Counted from the first letter of the stretch, positions 17,904 through 27,745 are shown. The stretch is DNA of 64,000 bases from Bacteriovorax sp. Seq25_V (GCF_000447795.1 NZ_AUNI01000021.1:62001-126000), one strand, 5' to 3'. Notes: generated by a model from the letters alone, not told the origin. Numbers and translations: made by a program.

Positions 17904-18854
17904 ATGAAAAAACTTAATGTAGTTTTCTGTGGTACCCCTGATTTTTCAGTTCCAGCTCTTGAGCTTCTAGCTAATCACCCAAGTATTAATCTCCATGCAG
18001 TGATAACTATGCCCGATCGTCCTGCAGGACGTGGGCATAAGCTACAGTCACCACCAGTGGCAGAATTTGCAAAACAGCATAAAATCAAACTTATCCAAAC
18101 AGAAAATATTAATCGCGAACCAGATTCAATAGCTGAACTAGAGAAAGCTGAAATAGATTTCTTTGTTGTTTTAGCTTTTGCACAATTTCTTGGTTCTAAA
18201 ATTCTTCAACTCCCAAAACTTGGTTGTTTTAATATCCACACTTCACTTCTTCCAAAATACAGAGGCGCCGCACCTATTCAGTACGCTCTACTCAATGGTG
18301 ATGAAATGACAGGCGTTTCTATTCAAAAGATGGTGAAGCAAATGGATGCTGGGGATCTTGTTAAAGAACACCCTGTTACCATCTCTCCCGATGAAACTGG
18401 CGGACAACTTTATACCCGCTTAAAGTTTCAGGCTGCTCTAACTCTTAATGATCTTATTACTGATATCTTAAATGGAACTGTTTCCTATAAAGTTCAGGAC
18501 GAAGCTCATGTTTCATTTGCACCAACATTGAAAAAAGAAGATGGTTTAATTAACTTTGAAACTGAGTCTGCTAAAGTTATTTTTGATAAAGTACGTGCAT
18601 TAAAACCTTGGCCTGGCACGTATACATATATTAACTCCAAAAGGGTTAAAGTTATTGATGTTTCTAAAGAGTCTTACAAAGTTTCACCTGGAAGTATACA
18701 GGTCATAGAGAACAAACTAGTTCTTGGAACAGCTGAAGGATGCCTGCGCCTACTTTCTCTTCAATTTGAAGGCAAGAAGGCTTGTAGTGACCGTGATTAC
18801 TTAAATGGTCTCCAGGGAGATCTTAATTTAACGCTAACAAAGGATCATTTGTGA
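17904..18854 (+). CDS. fmt: Methionyl-tRNA formyltransferase
   Basis: Formylates initiator Met-tRNA with 10-formyl-THF. 316 residues, normal length. N-terminal Rossmann-like domain with GTPDFSVPALE. The catalytic Asn110/His112 lie in FNIHTSLLPKYRGAAP, and QMDAGDLV contains the conserved Asp. The C-terminal OB-like domain ends in LNGLQGDL. It is placed between def and rpe; its stop overlaps the GTG start of rpe by 4 nt. Confidence 0.97.
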   Translation: MKKLNVVFCGTPDFSVPALELLANHPSINLHAVITMPDRPAGRGHKLQSPPVAEFAKQHKIKLIQTENINREPDSIAELEKAEIDFFVVLAFAQFLGSKILQLPKLGCFNIHTSLLPKYRGAAPIQYALLNGDEMTGVSIQKMVKQMDAGDLVKEHPVTISPDETGGQLYTRLKFQAALTLNDLITDILNGTVSYKVQDEAHVSFAPTLKKEDGLINFETESAKVIFDKVRALKPWPGTYTYINSKRVKVIDVSKESYKVSPGSIQVIENKLVLGTAEGCLRLLSLQFEGKKACSDRDYLNGLQGDLNLTLTKDHL

Positions 18855-19504
18855 TTATTTCTCCAAGTATTCTTTCTGCAGACTTCATGAATCTTGAAAC
18901 AGATATCAACTCTCTTGGAAAGCGTGACGACCTTTGGCTTCACCTTGATGTCATGGATGGTCACTTTGTTCCAAACATGACTTTTGGTATCCCAATAATT
19001 AAGCAACTTGCAAAAATCACTGAAATTCCTCTTGATATGCACTTAATGGTGACAAATCCTGATTTTCATATAGAAGAATTAAAAGATACTAAACTTCAAA
19101 ATGTAACCTTTCACGTAGAGGCGGTATCTGATATTTTGGCACTTGTAACCAAGGCTAAGAAGTATTATCCAAGTGTTGGAATTAGCATCAAACCTGGCAC
19201 AAGTGTTAGTTCACTCACTCCAGATGTTTTAGATCTTGTTGATCTTATATTGGTAATGTCTGTAGAGCCTGGGTTCGGTGGACAAAAATTTATGCCAGAT
19301 TCGATTCAAAAAATAAAAGATCTCACTACGCTTAAGAAGTTGAATAATTATCACTATCAAATTCAAGTCGATGGTGGAATTGATAATAATACTGTCAAAG
19401 ATGTTGTTCACGCCGGAGCAGACAATCTTGTCGCGGGATCATATATCTTTGGCGCCAGTCCAGACGAGTATTCAAACAGAATTGAAAGTTTAAAAATTAA
19501 ATAG
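18851..19504 (+). CDS. rpe: Ribulose-phosphate 3-epimerase
   Basis: Interconverts ribulose 5-phosphate and xylulose 5-phosphate. 217-residue TIM barrel. SPSILSADF opens the protein, HLDVMDGHFVPNMTFG (31-46) holds metal and catalytic residues, DMHLMV follows, VEPGFGGQKF is the phosphate loop, and VDGGID carries the second catalytic Asp. GTG start overlapping fmt, in the def-fmt-rpe run. hutH follows after 7 nt on the same strand. Confidence 0.97.
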   Translation: MIISPSILSADFMNLETDINSLGKRDDLWLHLDVMDGHFVPNMTFGIPIIKQLAKITEIPLDMHLMVTNPDFHIEELKDTKLQNVTFHVEAVSDILALVTKAKKYYPSVGISIKPGTSVSSLTPDVLDLVDLILVMSVEPGFGGQKFMPDSIQKIKDLTTLKKLNNYHYQIQVDGGIDNNTVKDVVHAGADNLVAGSYIFGASPDEYSNRIESLKIK

Positions 19505-19511
19505 AGGGTTT

Positions 19512-21053
19512 ATGGGAAAAGAAATTATCATTGATGGTCATAGCTTAACAATGGAAGACATCTTTCTTGTTGCTAATGCAAAAACAACTGACGTTAAAGT
19601 GTCGCTATCTCCAATAGCGAAAGAAAGTATTTTAAAGTCACGCGAATATGTACACAAAATCGTAGAGAAAGGTGAGCCTGTTTACGGTATCAATACTGGT
19701 TTCGGCGCACTCGCAACTAAGCACATTGCTAAAAAAGACTTATCTCAATTACAGGTAAATCTTATTCGTTCTCACTGTACTGGCGTTGGTAAACCTTTTT
19801 CACGTGAAGTGACTCGAGCAATTATGCTTCTTAGAGCAAACTGTTTAACTTCTGGTTATTCAGGTGTTTCTATTGAAGCAATTGAACTACTCATTGATTT
19901 TCTAAATCATGATATTACTCCAGTAGTACCAGAGAAAGGCTCTGTTGGTGCATCTGGTGACCTTGCACCACTATCACACATTGCTCTTGCTCTAATTGGT
20001 GAAGGCGAAGTTGTCGTTGATGGTAAAGCTCAAAAGTCTGACTTCGCAATTCATCAGATTGGCAAAAAACCTGTGATACTAGGACCGAAGGATGGCCTCG
20101 CGCTAATTAACGGTACTGCTGTTATGGCAGCACTAGGTGCTCTTGCAATTTATAAATCAGAGAGATTAGTAAAGCTTGCTGACATTGCTGCAGCTTGTAC
20201 TCTTGAAGGTGTTCGCGGAACGGCTTCTGCTTATGATTATAAAATTCACAGTCTAAAACCACATCCTGGTCAATTAGCATCTGCAATCAATTTGAATAAA
20301 CTACTAGAAGAAAGTGGAATTCTTCACTCTCACCCAGACTGTGGAAAAGTTCAAGATCCTTACTCTTTAAGATGTGTTCCACAAGTGCACGGCGCTTGTA
20401 GACAAACCCTTGCTCATAGTAAGGAAGTACTAGGAATTGAACTTAATGCAGTAACAGACAATCCTCTAATCTTTGTCAACGAAGACGAAGTTATTTCTGG
20501 TGGTAACTTTCACGGGGAGGCAATTGCAATGGCCATGGACTATCTTGCAATCGGCTTAGCAGAACTTTGTAATATTAGTGAAAGAAGAGTTGAAAAAATG
20601 ATGAACCCAACTTTCTCTGATCTTCCAGCATTCTTAACTCCTAATTCAGGACTTAATAGTGGTTTAATGATTGCCCACGTAACAGCAGCAGCATTAACTT
20701 CAGAAAACAAATACCTATGTCACCCAGCAAGCGTTGACTCTGTCCCAACTTCAACTGACAAAGAAGACCACGTATCAATGGGCGTGACCGCTGGTAGAAA
20801 ACTACATGAAGTTTTAGATAACTTGACAAAGTGTCTTTCAATTGAGTTTCTATGTAACACTCAAGCAATTGATTTACTAAGACCACTTAAATCTTCACCA
20901 GCTATCGAAGCTCTTATTGCACACGTTAGAAAAACCGTGCCAATGATTGAAGACGACAGAATATTTTATAAGGATATGAACAATATCGAAGCCCTTATCA
21001 ACAATAACGAACTTCTATCTGTTGTAGAGAAAGTTATTGGAGAATTGAATTAA
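19512..21053 (+). CDS. hutH: Histidine ammonia-lyase
   Basis: Converts L-histidine to urocanate and ammonia, the first step of histidine degradation. 513 residues, normal length. The Ala147-Ser148-Gly149 triad (GSVGASGDLAPLSH) forms the MIO electrophile. Conserved YGINTGFG, GTAVMAALGAL and VTDNPLIF are visible. hutI overlaps its stop by 1 nt (TAATG). No hutU or hutG is in the window, so urocanase must be encoded elsewhere or the pathway is incomplete. A predator digesting prey protein would have use for this pathway, which is inference. Confidence 0.97.
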   Translation: MGKEIIIDGHSLTMEDIFLVANAKTTDVKVSLSPIAKESILKSREYVHKIVEKGEPVYGINTGFGALATKHIAKKDLSQLQVNLIRSHCTGVGKPFSREVTRAIMLLRANCLTSGYSGVSIEAIELLIDFLNHDITPVVPEKGSVGASGDLAPLSHIALALIGEGEVVVDGKAQKSDFAIHQIGKKPVILGPKDGLALINGTAVMAALGALAIYKSERLVKLADIAAACTLEGVRGTASAYDYKIHSLKPHPGQLASAINLNKLLEESGILHSHPDCGKVQDPYSLRCVPQVHGACRQTLAHSKEVLGIELNAVTDNPLIFVNEDEVISGGNFHGEAIAMAMDYLAIGLAELCNISERRVEKMMNPTFSDLPAFLTPNSGLNSGLMIAHVTAAALTSENKYLCHPASVDSVPTSTDKEDHVSMGVTAGRKLHEVLDNLTKCLSIEFLCNTQAIDLLRPLKSSPAIEALIAHVRKTVPMIEDDRIFYKDMNNIEALINNNELLSVVEKVIGELN

Positions 21054-22270
21054 TGAGAATCCTTGAGAATATTTCTGAGTTATTAACACTCGAGTCTGCA
21101 CTAAATAAAGACGGTCGCCATCTTCTACCAGAAGATCTTTCGATCCTTAATAATGCCTCTGTTGTTTTTGATAATGATAATATTCTCTGGGTTGGACATA
21201 CTTCACAACTTCCTGAGCAGTACAGTGTAATCACTGATCGTATTGACTGCTCAGATCTCGTTGTTACGCCAGAGCTTGTCGATTCCCATACACATATCGT
21301 ATTTGGCGGTAACCGTGCCAATGAATATAAAATGAGATTAGATGGTGCCGATTACCAGGCCATAGCGAATGCTGGTGGTGGTATTCTCTACACGATGAAT
21401 GAAACGAATAAAGCATCTGAACAAGAGCTCTTCGATCTTGCTGTCGAACGAATTAATCGTATCGCTTCATATGGAATTGGAACTATCGAGATTAAAAGTG
21501 GATACTCCCTCACATATGATGGTGAGTTAAGAGAGTCGTTAATTATCGACCGCCTTAAAAAGCATTTTTATCCACGTGTTCAAATTTTTAATACTTTCTT
21601 AGCAGCTCATGCTGTTCCAAAGTCATTTAAATCGTCTTCCGAATACTTACGCCAAGTTGTTATTCCTCTGCTTAAAGATTTGGCACCGAAGAATATCATC
21701 GATGCCGTAGATATTTTTCACGAATCTGGTTATTTTGATGAGAAAGATACTCGCGAACTTTTTGACGTTGCGAAATCACTCAATCTCGCTATTAAAATCC
21801 ATGCAGATGAATTCAACGATAATGGTGGTGCGACAATAGCCTCAAACTATCAGGCCCTTAGTGCTGACCATCTTCTATGCACAGGAGATAAAGGTATTAC
21901 AGATCTAGCAAATTCAAGTACTGTTGCAACTGTTCTACCAGGTACTGGATTTTTTTTAGGTAAACCTCAAGCCAATGCCAAAAAGATGCTAGCAGCAGGC
22001 TGTAAACTTTCTATCGCTTCTGACTATAACCCTGGATCATGTCATTTTGATAACGTCCTCTTTGTTGCTTCTCTAAGTGCTCCAATGTATCCATTGAACT
22101 CGGCACAATTATGGACAGGAATAACTCTGAATGCTGCTCATGCATTGGGACTAACAGACCAGGGAGCGATTATTGCAGGTAAGAAGCCGCGCTTTTCATT
22201 TTTTAATGTAAAGAATGTAAGTGAGATTACTTATAACTGGGGCCGAAACTTCGCCGTTCAAAAGTTATAG
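21053..22270 (+). CDS. hutI: Imidazolonepropionase
   Basis: Hydrolyses 4-imidazolone-5-propionate to formiminoglutamate, the third step of histidine degradation. 405 residues of the amidohydrolase superfamily. The metal-binding H79 and H81 lie in VDSHTHIVFGGNR; IKIHADEFND and IASDYNPGSCH carry later metal and acid residues. Translationally coupled to hutH. Ends convergently with the TlpA-like gene (6-nt overlap). Confidence 0.96.
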   Translation: MRILENISELLTLESALNKDGRHLLPEDLSILNNASVVFDNDNILWVGHTSQLPEQYSVITDRIDCSDLVVTPELVDSHTHIVFGGNRANEYKMRLDGADYQAIANAGGGILYTMNETNKASEQELFDLAVERINRIASYGIGTIEIKSGYSLTYDGELRESLIIDRLKKHFYPRVQIFNTFLAAHAVPKSFKSSSEYLRQVVIPLLKDLAPKNIIDAVDIFHESGYFDEKDTRELFDVAKSLNLAIKIHADEFNDNGGATIASNYQALSADHLLCTGDKGITDLANSSTVATVLPGTGFFLGKPQANAKKMLAAGCKLSIASDYNPGSCHFDNVLFVASLSAPMYPLNSAQLWTGITLNAAHALGLTDQGAIIAGKKPRFSFFNVKNVSEITYNWGRNFAVQKL

Positions 22271-22819
22271 ACTATTTAGTTTTTCAAGGAACTCTTCAGC
22301 TAAAAAATCTTTAGAGCCTTTAGATACCTCTATAACTTTACCATTGTGATAAATAATAGATACAGGTATTGAAGAAACCATATACTTGTCTGTTAGTGTT
22401 CCTTTGGAATCTAAAACGATATCAAAGTTTAACTTATACTTGTCTTTTGTTTTTTTCACCGAGGCAATATCACCTGGCTCATCAGAATTAATTGCAATAA
22501 TTTTCAATTTACTATTATCGTATTTTGTTCTCAAGGACACTAATGATGGAAATTCTTCAAGACATGGCTGGCACCAGCTTGCCCAAAAATTAACAATTAC
22601 AAATCCTTTTTGAAGTTCACTATTTTCGATTTTTGTTCCGTCATCTTTTTTAAATTCAAGTGTCGATAGCATTGATTCATAGTGCTTAAACTGTTTCGAA
22701 ATATTTTCACTCTTTTTTGCAAATAGCGAGTCGTACTGAGGTATTACAAATACTCCCAGTAAAATAACTGACAACACTACTACAATATTTAATGGAAAAA
22801 ATTTCTTTGTTGTTTGCAT
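22265..22819 (-). CDS. TlpA-like membrane-anchored thiol-disulfide oxidoreductase
   Basis: 184 residues. One N-terminal TM anchor (about 9-27) is followed by a periplasmic thioredoxin fold with the redox motif W-C83-Q-P-C86 in NFWASWCQPCLEEFP and the cis-Pro region SSIPVSIIYHNG. Proteins of this type reduce disulfides in the periplasm, often for cytochrome c maturation. No cytochrome biogenesis genes are adjacent, so the target is unknown. It is divergent from the small prepilin-like gene, with a 45-bp gap. Confidence 0.88.
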   Translation of the reverse strand: MQTTKKFFPLNIVVVLSVILLGVFVIPQYDSLFAKKSENISKQFKHYESMLSTLEFKKDDGTKIENSELQKGFVIVNFWASWCQPCLEEFPSLVSLRTKYDNSKLKIIAINSDEPGDIASVKKTKDKYKLNFDIVLDSKGTLTDKYMVSSIPVSIIYHNGKVIEVSKGSKDFLAEEFLEKLNSL

Positions 22820-22864
22820 ACCAACCTACCTACTAACATATAGTATAAAGGTAAAAAATATCTC

Positions 22865-23092
22865 ATGGAACATAGCAAAAAGTGCCAAGCGATTTATATA
22901 AGAATATTAACTTCTTTTAGGTCTTTTGTAAAAGATGAAGATGGCCAGGCGCTTATAGAATTTCTATTCCTATTTCTTATCATGGTCTCATTATCATTTT
23001 TAATGGTTAAAAATGTCGGCGTAAATATTGGCAACCGCTGGGTAGCTTTACTCAAGGTTATCACCAATCCAACTGATTCTGTAATCGAATAA
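22865..23092 (+). CDS. Small prepilin/TadE-like membrane protein
   Basis: 75 residues. A basic leader is followed by DEDGQALIEFLFLFLIMV and a hydrophobic helix. The pattern Gly-Gln-Ala-Leu-Ile-Glu-Phe looks like a class III or type IV prepilin cleavage site: cleavage after Gly would put Glu at +5, as in Flp pilins and TadE-type pseudopilins. The mature part would be only about 50 residues. No other tad or pilin gene is adjacent; glpK follows after 11 nt. Could be a pseudopilin or simply a small membrane protein. Confidence 0.6.
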   Translation: MEHSKKCQAIYIRILTSFRSFVKDEDGQALIEFLFLFLIMVSLSFLMVKNVGVNIGNRWVALLKVITNPTDSVIE

Positions 23093-23103
23093 CTGGAGCT
23101 TAT

Positions 23104-24597
23104 ATGTACATACTTTCTATTGATCAGGGAACAACTGGTACAACCGCAGTTCTCATTGAAACAAATTCATTTACTATCGTCGACAAGATTAACCAAGAAC
23201 ATGATCAAATATTTCCTAAACCAGGATATGTTGAACACAACTTAAACGACATTTGGACCGCGACGCAAACTACAATTACTAAAATTCTCAGTAAGAATAA
23301 TATTGATCCAAAATCTATTTCCGCTATCGGAATAACAAATCAACGAGAGACAACATGTGCTTTCAATAACGCCGGTGCCCCGTTAGCAAACGCAATTGTT
23401 TGGCAAGATCGTCGTACTGCACGTTTTTGTAATGAACTTAAAGAACGCGGATTAGAAGATTCTGTCAGACATAAAACTGGTCTACCACTAGATCCATATT
23501 TTTCTGCAACGAAGATGAAGTGGTTTATCGACAATAATCAGTCAGTCAAGAGCGCGCTAACATCTAATGATCTGAAGTTTGGTAATATTGATACTTACTT
23601 ACTTTATAAATTAACAGCGGGAACTTCATACAAGACAGATGTTACAAATGCGTCTCGAACACTTCTAATGTCACTTGATAGTCTAAACTGGGATGATGAA
23701 CTTCTCGATATTTTTAATATAACTAAGGATATTTTACCTGAAATTCAGGACTCAGTTGGCTTATTTGGGCACACTAAAGGTCTTAGTTTTCTTCCTGATG
23801 GCATTCCTATCTCAGGTATTCTTGGAGACCAGCAGGCTGCTCTTTTTGGACAAGCATGCTTTTCAAAAGGTGAAAGTAAATGCACTTATGGCACAGGTGC
23901 CTTCATGTTACTTAATACTGGAAATGAAAAAGTTTATTCCAATAGTGGTCTACTCACTACTGTTGCATACAAACATAAAGACACTACTATGTATGCTTTA
24001 GAAGGTAGTAGCTATATTGCTGGAGCCTGTGTTCAGTGGCTTCGTGATAATATGAAGTTTTTTAAGTCAGCTCAAGAAATTGAAAATCTAGCCAAGTCTA
24101 TTGAAAATCTTGACCGTGTTCGCGAAATTTTCTTTCTTCCATTCTTTACAGGAATTGGATCTCCTTACTGGAATCCAAACGCACGTGCAGCAATTTTAGG
24201 ACTTTCAAGAGACTCTGGCCAAGCAGAAATTTCACGAGCAGCTCTTGAGGGTATCGCTCTATCTATAAATGATCTTCTTAATGCAATGGAAAGTGATCTC
24301 GGTGAGAAAGTAACTTCTCTTAAAGTTGATGGTGGTGCTGTTGCGAATAATTTACTTATGGAAATTCAAGCAAATTTCTCTTTAATGGATATCGTTCGCC
24401 CAAAGGTTATCGAAACGACAGCTTATGGAGCAGGTTTAGCTGCAGCCATAGGAGTTGAACTTACAACAATAGATAAGCTACAAGGTATCTGGAGTGAAGA
24501 TCAAACCTTCAGTCCTTCATCTAATTCTACAGACTCTAGAGACTATTATCTTCCTAAGAAATCTGAGTGGACTAATTATATAAAAAGATTATTTTAA
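23104..24597 (+). CDS. glpK: Glycerol kinase
   Basis: Phosphorylates glycerol to glycerol 3-phosphate with ATP. 497 residues, the standard length. FGGY family motifs: SIDQGTTGTTAVLIE at the N-terminus, GITNQRETT, VWQDRRT, GDQQAALFGQ with the catalytic Asp, and GAGLAAAIG near the end. Ribosome site GGAG 7 nt before ATG. No glpF or glpD nearby. Ends 1 nt before the convergent radA stop, with a GGCCGC hairpin just beyond. Confidence 0.97.
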   Translation: MYILSIDQGTTGTTAVLIETNSFTIVDKINQEHDQIFPKPGYVEHNLNDIWTATQTTITKILSKNNIDPKSISAIGITNQRETTCAFNNAGAPLANAIVWQDRRTARFCNELKERGLEDSVRHKTGLPLDPYFSATKMKWFIDNNQSVKSALTSNDLKFGNIDTYLLYKLTAGTSYKTDVTNASRTLLMSLDSLNWDDELLDIFNITKDILPEIQDSVGLFGHTKGLSFLPDGIPISGILGDQQAALFGQACFSKGESKCTYGTGAFMLLNTGNEKVYSNSGLLTTVAYKHKDTTMYALEGSSYIAGACVQWLRDNMKFFKSAQEIENLAKSIENLDRVREIFFLPFFTGIGSPYWNPNARAAILGLSRDSGQAEISRAALEGIALSINDLLNAMESDLGEKVTSLKVDGGAVANNLLMEIQANFSLMDIVRPKVIETTAYGAGLAAAIGVELTTIDKLQGIWSEDQTFSPSSNSTDSRDYYLPKKSEWTNYIKRLF

Positions 24598-24598
24598 G

Positions 24599-25861
24599 CT
24601 ATTGGCCGCATCTTGCGGCCAGTTCATTTACATTTGAGGCTTTAATGGTTTCAAATCCTTTAATTTTTATTTCATCTTTAACTCTTATCGCACCATTTAA
24701 TGAGATTGATCCAGTATAAAGATTGGTTGAATTAAGATCTATTTTTTTAAGTGAACTTAAGATCGCAACTAATATACAACTATCTATCTGTTCATCATAA
24801 TCTTTAATGGTTCCATTTATATTGATATAGATATCATAAGTATTCATATCTATTTTTAAATGCTTCTCCATCACTGCTAAAATCATTGAAAGTCTTGCCT
24901 GATCACCAGATCTAATTATTCGCTTTCCTGTTATTCCCTTCCCTTCAACCACCAAGGCCTCAACCTCAATAAGTATTTCTCTATTGCTTTCTCTTAAAAC
25001 TGTATAAGCTGTGCCACTCATCTGTCTGTTGAACTCATGAGAAACCTTTTTAATGTACTTTTCTTGTATCTCTATCAAACGATTTTCTTTTAACTCAAAC
25101 AAACCAATATCATTAGTTGATCCATATCTATTTTTAACGACTTTTAACATTCTTAGTTCTTCACCTAAAACTTTTTCAAAGTGCATTACAACATCGACCA
25201 TGTGTTCTAGTAATTTGGGCCCTGCAATCTGCCCATCTTTTGTAATGTGACCGATCAAGAAGCAGGTTATATTTTTGGCCTTTATATAATTCAATATTTC
25301 TAAGGTTACTTCTCTTATTTGAGCTACTCCACCTGCATTTGTTCTAATTTCTTCCATTCGTATCGTTTGAATTGAATCAATAATAAGAAATTTTGGTCTT
25401 ATCGAATTAGCTATTGTTAGTATTTTTGATATCTCTACTTCCGTTGCAATATTTATATATTCATTATTTACATTTAACCGATTGGCCCTTAGTGCTATTT
25501 GCTCACAGCTCTCTTCACCACTAACATATAATATTTCTTCGTCTGCTTTTCCTAACTTATTTGCAAGCTCTAGTATCAATGTCGATTTCCCAACACCCGG
25601 TTCCCCGCACAATAAATTCAACGATCCTTGAACAAGACCTCCATCATTTGCTTTATCATACTCATGGATTCCTGTAGATATTTTATCTAGATTGTTTTGA
25701 TTTATATGTATGAGTTTTGTGAGTTTGATTTCTAAGTTCTGCTTTTTTGGAATCTTCTCTTCGAAACTATTCCACTTCTGACACTCTGGACATCGTCCGA
25801 GCCAACTTGCAGTTTGATAACCACACGAGCTGCACTCGAACTTAATTTTTGATTTAGCCAT
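24599..25861 (-). CDS. radA: DNA repair protein RadA, C-terminally short
   Basis: RecA-like ATPase and branch-migration helicase of homologous recombination. 420 residues against about 455-460 usually. The N-terminal zinc finger is C10-C13/C24-C27, the Walker A GEPGVGKST starts at residue 86, and the RadA signature is KNRYGSTND. The Lon-like domain follows but stops at NELAARCGQ, where the family normally continues for some 35 residues (the GFxxxIVPxxN region onwards). The last codons lie in the hairpin at 24604-24620 and glpK begins its 3' end right after. Probably still functional, since the core motifs are intact. Confidence 0.93.
   Translation of the reverse strand: MAKSKIKFECSSCGYQTASWLGRCPECQKWNSFEEKIPKKQNLEIKLTKLIHINQNNLDKISTGIHEYDKANDGGLVQGSLNLLCGEPGVGKSTLILELANKLGKADEEILYVSGEESCEQIALRANRLNVNNEYINIATEVEISKILTIANSIRPKFLIIDSIQTIRMEEIRTNAGGVAQIREVTLEILNYIKAKNITCFLIGHITKDGQIAGPKLLEHMVDVVMHFEKVLGEELRMLKVVKNRYGSTNDIGLFELKENRLIEIQEKYIKKVSHEFNRQMSGTAYTVLRESNREILIEVEALVVEGKGITGKRIIRSGDQARLSMILAVMEKHLKIDMNTYDIYININGTIKDYDEQIDSCILVAILSSLKKIDLNSTNLYTGSISLNGAIRVKDEIKIKGFETIKASNVNELAARCGQ
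24604..24620. repeat. GGCCGC hairpin between glpK and radA
   Basis: GGCCGC/GCGGCC inverted repeat with a 5-nt loop, inside the last codons of radA and 7 nt after the glpK stop. It lacks a clear T run on either strand, so it is a poor terminator by the usual rule. A near-identical hairpin lies after gyrA at 56912-56930. Confidence 0.6.
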
Positions 25862-25870
25862 TTATCTCCT

Positions 25871-27745
25871 TTAGAATTTAAAAAGTTCCTCCTCACTAAT
25901 AATTCTAATACCTAGTTCGATGGCCTTTTTATACTTTGAACTTGATGGTTCTGTTTCGTTAGTTAATAAGATACTTGTATTCTTCGATACAGATCCAACA
26001 CAACTTCCACCAAGTTTTTTAATCTTCTCTTCTACAACTGATCTCTTTTGCGAAAGCGCTCCAGTAATACATACTTTCATGTCTTTCAATGGGCCTTCAG
26101 CATCATTTTTTTCAATTTCCTCAAATTCAAAACCAAGTTCAATTAATTTTTTAATTAACAGCTTCTTCTCATTTAAAGATTTGATAAATTCTGATGCTGA
26201 CTTTTCAGCAAAGCCTTCAATTGCGATAAGATCTTCTACTCTCATCGTTAATATTTTATCAATCGTTTCATATCCTGATGTAACAACTTTTTCACATTTG
26301 TTAACAGCGCCACCAGAGATACCAAGACTTGCTAAAAATGTTATTAAATTTGTTCTCTTTGACTTTTGAATTTCATCAAAAAACTTTTGTGCTAATTTAT
26401 CTTTAACTTTATCTAATTTTAAAAAATCTTCTATCGTTAATTTGTAGAGATCTTCTATCCCAGAGATCATTTCTTGTCGTAAAATTTCATCAAGTCTTTT
26501 TGAACTAAGAGCTTCGATTCCGATTTTTTGAACAAAGTTTAGAATTACTTCTTTTATCTGAGCAGGGCATGATTTGTTTTTACATACTAATCTTATGTCT
26601 TCGACCGTTACAGCTTGATTGCATGATGGGCAGCAACTTGGAACAACAAAATCATTGTTACTAGCTTTCTTAACTTCAAGAAACTTTGGAATTACTTCAC
26701 CAGACCTTACGATCTCGATCACATCACCTTTTTTAAGTTTGTGATTAGCTACGATCCCATAATTATGGAGTGTTACCCTCGACACTATGGCATTACTTAT
26801 TTCTACAGGTTCTACTTCACCTACTGGTGTTAAATAACCATTGCGTGAAACTTGCCATGTTATATCTAGTAGTGTTGTTTGCTTTGTTTCCCCTTGAAAT
26901 TTAAATGCCATTTTATAACGAGGGTGATGAGCTGTTTCCCCAAGTTCATTTTGTAAACCGATTGAATTGTAAACAAACACAAGGCCATCAATGAGAAAAT
27001 CTCCCTCACTCATAAACTGTTTTGCATCCTCTATTAGGTTACTGTAATCGTTTTTTGTTTTTGGGTGTGAGACAGATAAGGCATTAAAGCCATTATCATT
27101 TAAGAACTTATATTTTTCTAATTCTAGTTTATAATCAATACCAATCACATCAAATGCTGCGAAAGAGAGATGCTTACAAAGACTAATATTTTCTTTTCTT
27201 CCGACTAACCCAGCGACAATATTTCTTTGAGATGTAGGGCGATCTAGCCCCATATTGGTCATTTCCTCACAGAGTGATATAAAAGATTTTTCATCACAGT
27301 ACATCTCACCACGAATTTCAATTCTTTCCGTGCTAGAGATCGTTAAAGGGACATCCTTCATCCAGTTAACTTTCGATGTAATATTTTCACCAAACTGGCC
27401 ATCACCACGTGTCTTTGCTTGTACTAATCTTCCATTCTCGTAAATTAGCGAACAACTAACGCCATCTACTTTATAAATACAAACAACGTCTTGGCCTTCC
27501 GCCCATTTCATAAGCTCATCAAGACTATATGTTTTTCCCAATGATAACATTTTTGAATCATGCTTTACCTTATCTTCAGATTTTATTTCTGATCCGATCA
27601 AATTAAGCACTGGGTTATCTGGAGAAAGCTCTCTTAGTTCATCTTCTAGTTTATCATAATCAAAGTCCGATATTTCTGGACTTCCTGCATAGTACAACGC
27701 CTTATGATAACGTATTTGTTTTTCTAGTTCTTTTACTCTTTTCAT
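25871..27745 (-). CDS. ligA: NAD-dependent DNA ligase
   Basis: Seals nicks in replication and repair using NAD+. 624 residues, somewhat shorter than the 671 of E. coli. The N-terminal NMN-binding Ia domain has YYAGSPEISDFDYDKLEDEL, the adenylated Lys is K92 in YKVDG, and the OB fold follows. The zinc finger has four Cys (CCPSC...C...C), then helix-hairpin-helix repeats and a C-terminal BRCT domain (MKVCITGALSQKRS...). It sits 9 nt upstream of radA on the same strand, so the two repair genes are probably co-transcribed. Confidence 0.96.
   Translation of the reverse strand: MKRVKELEKQIRYHKALYYAGSPEISDFDYDKLEDELRELSPDNPVLNLIGSEIKSEDKVKHDSKMLSLGKTYSLDELMKWAEGQDVVCIYKVDGVSCSLIYENGRLVQAKTRGDGQFGENITSKVNWMKDVPLTISSTERIEIRGEMYCDEKSFISLCEEMTNMGLDRPTSQRNIVAGLVGRKENISLCKHLSFAAFDVIGIDYKLELEKYKFLNDNGFNALSVSHPKTKNDYSNLIEDAKQFMSEGDFLIDGLVFVYNSIGLQNELGETAHHPRYKMAFKFQGETKQTTLLDITWQVSRNGYLTPVGEVEPVEISNAIVSRVTLHNYGIVANHKLKKGDVIEIVRSGEVIPKFLEVKKASNNDFVVPSCCPSCNQAVTVEDIRLVCKNKSCPAQIKEVILNFVQKIGIEALSSKRLDEILRQEMISGIEDLYKLTIEDFLKLDKVKDKLAQKFFDEIQKSKRTNLITFLASLGISGGAVNKCEKVVTSGYETIDKILTMRVEDLIAIEGFAEKSASEFIKSLNEKKLLIKKLIELGFEFEEIEKNDAEGPLKDMKVCITGALSQKRSVVEEKIKKLGGSCVGSVSKNTSILLTNETEPSSSKYKKAIELGIRIISEEELFKF

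Noticed and set aside
24604-24620. Classical terminator for glpK or radA
   Set aside because: Good stem but no T run on either strand.
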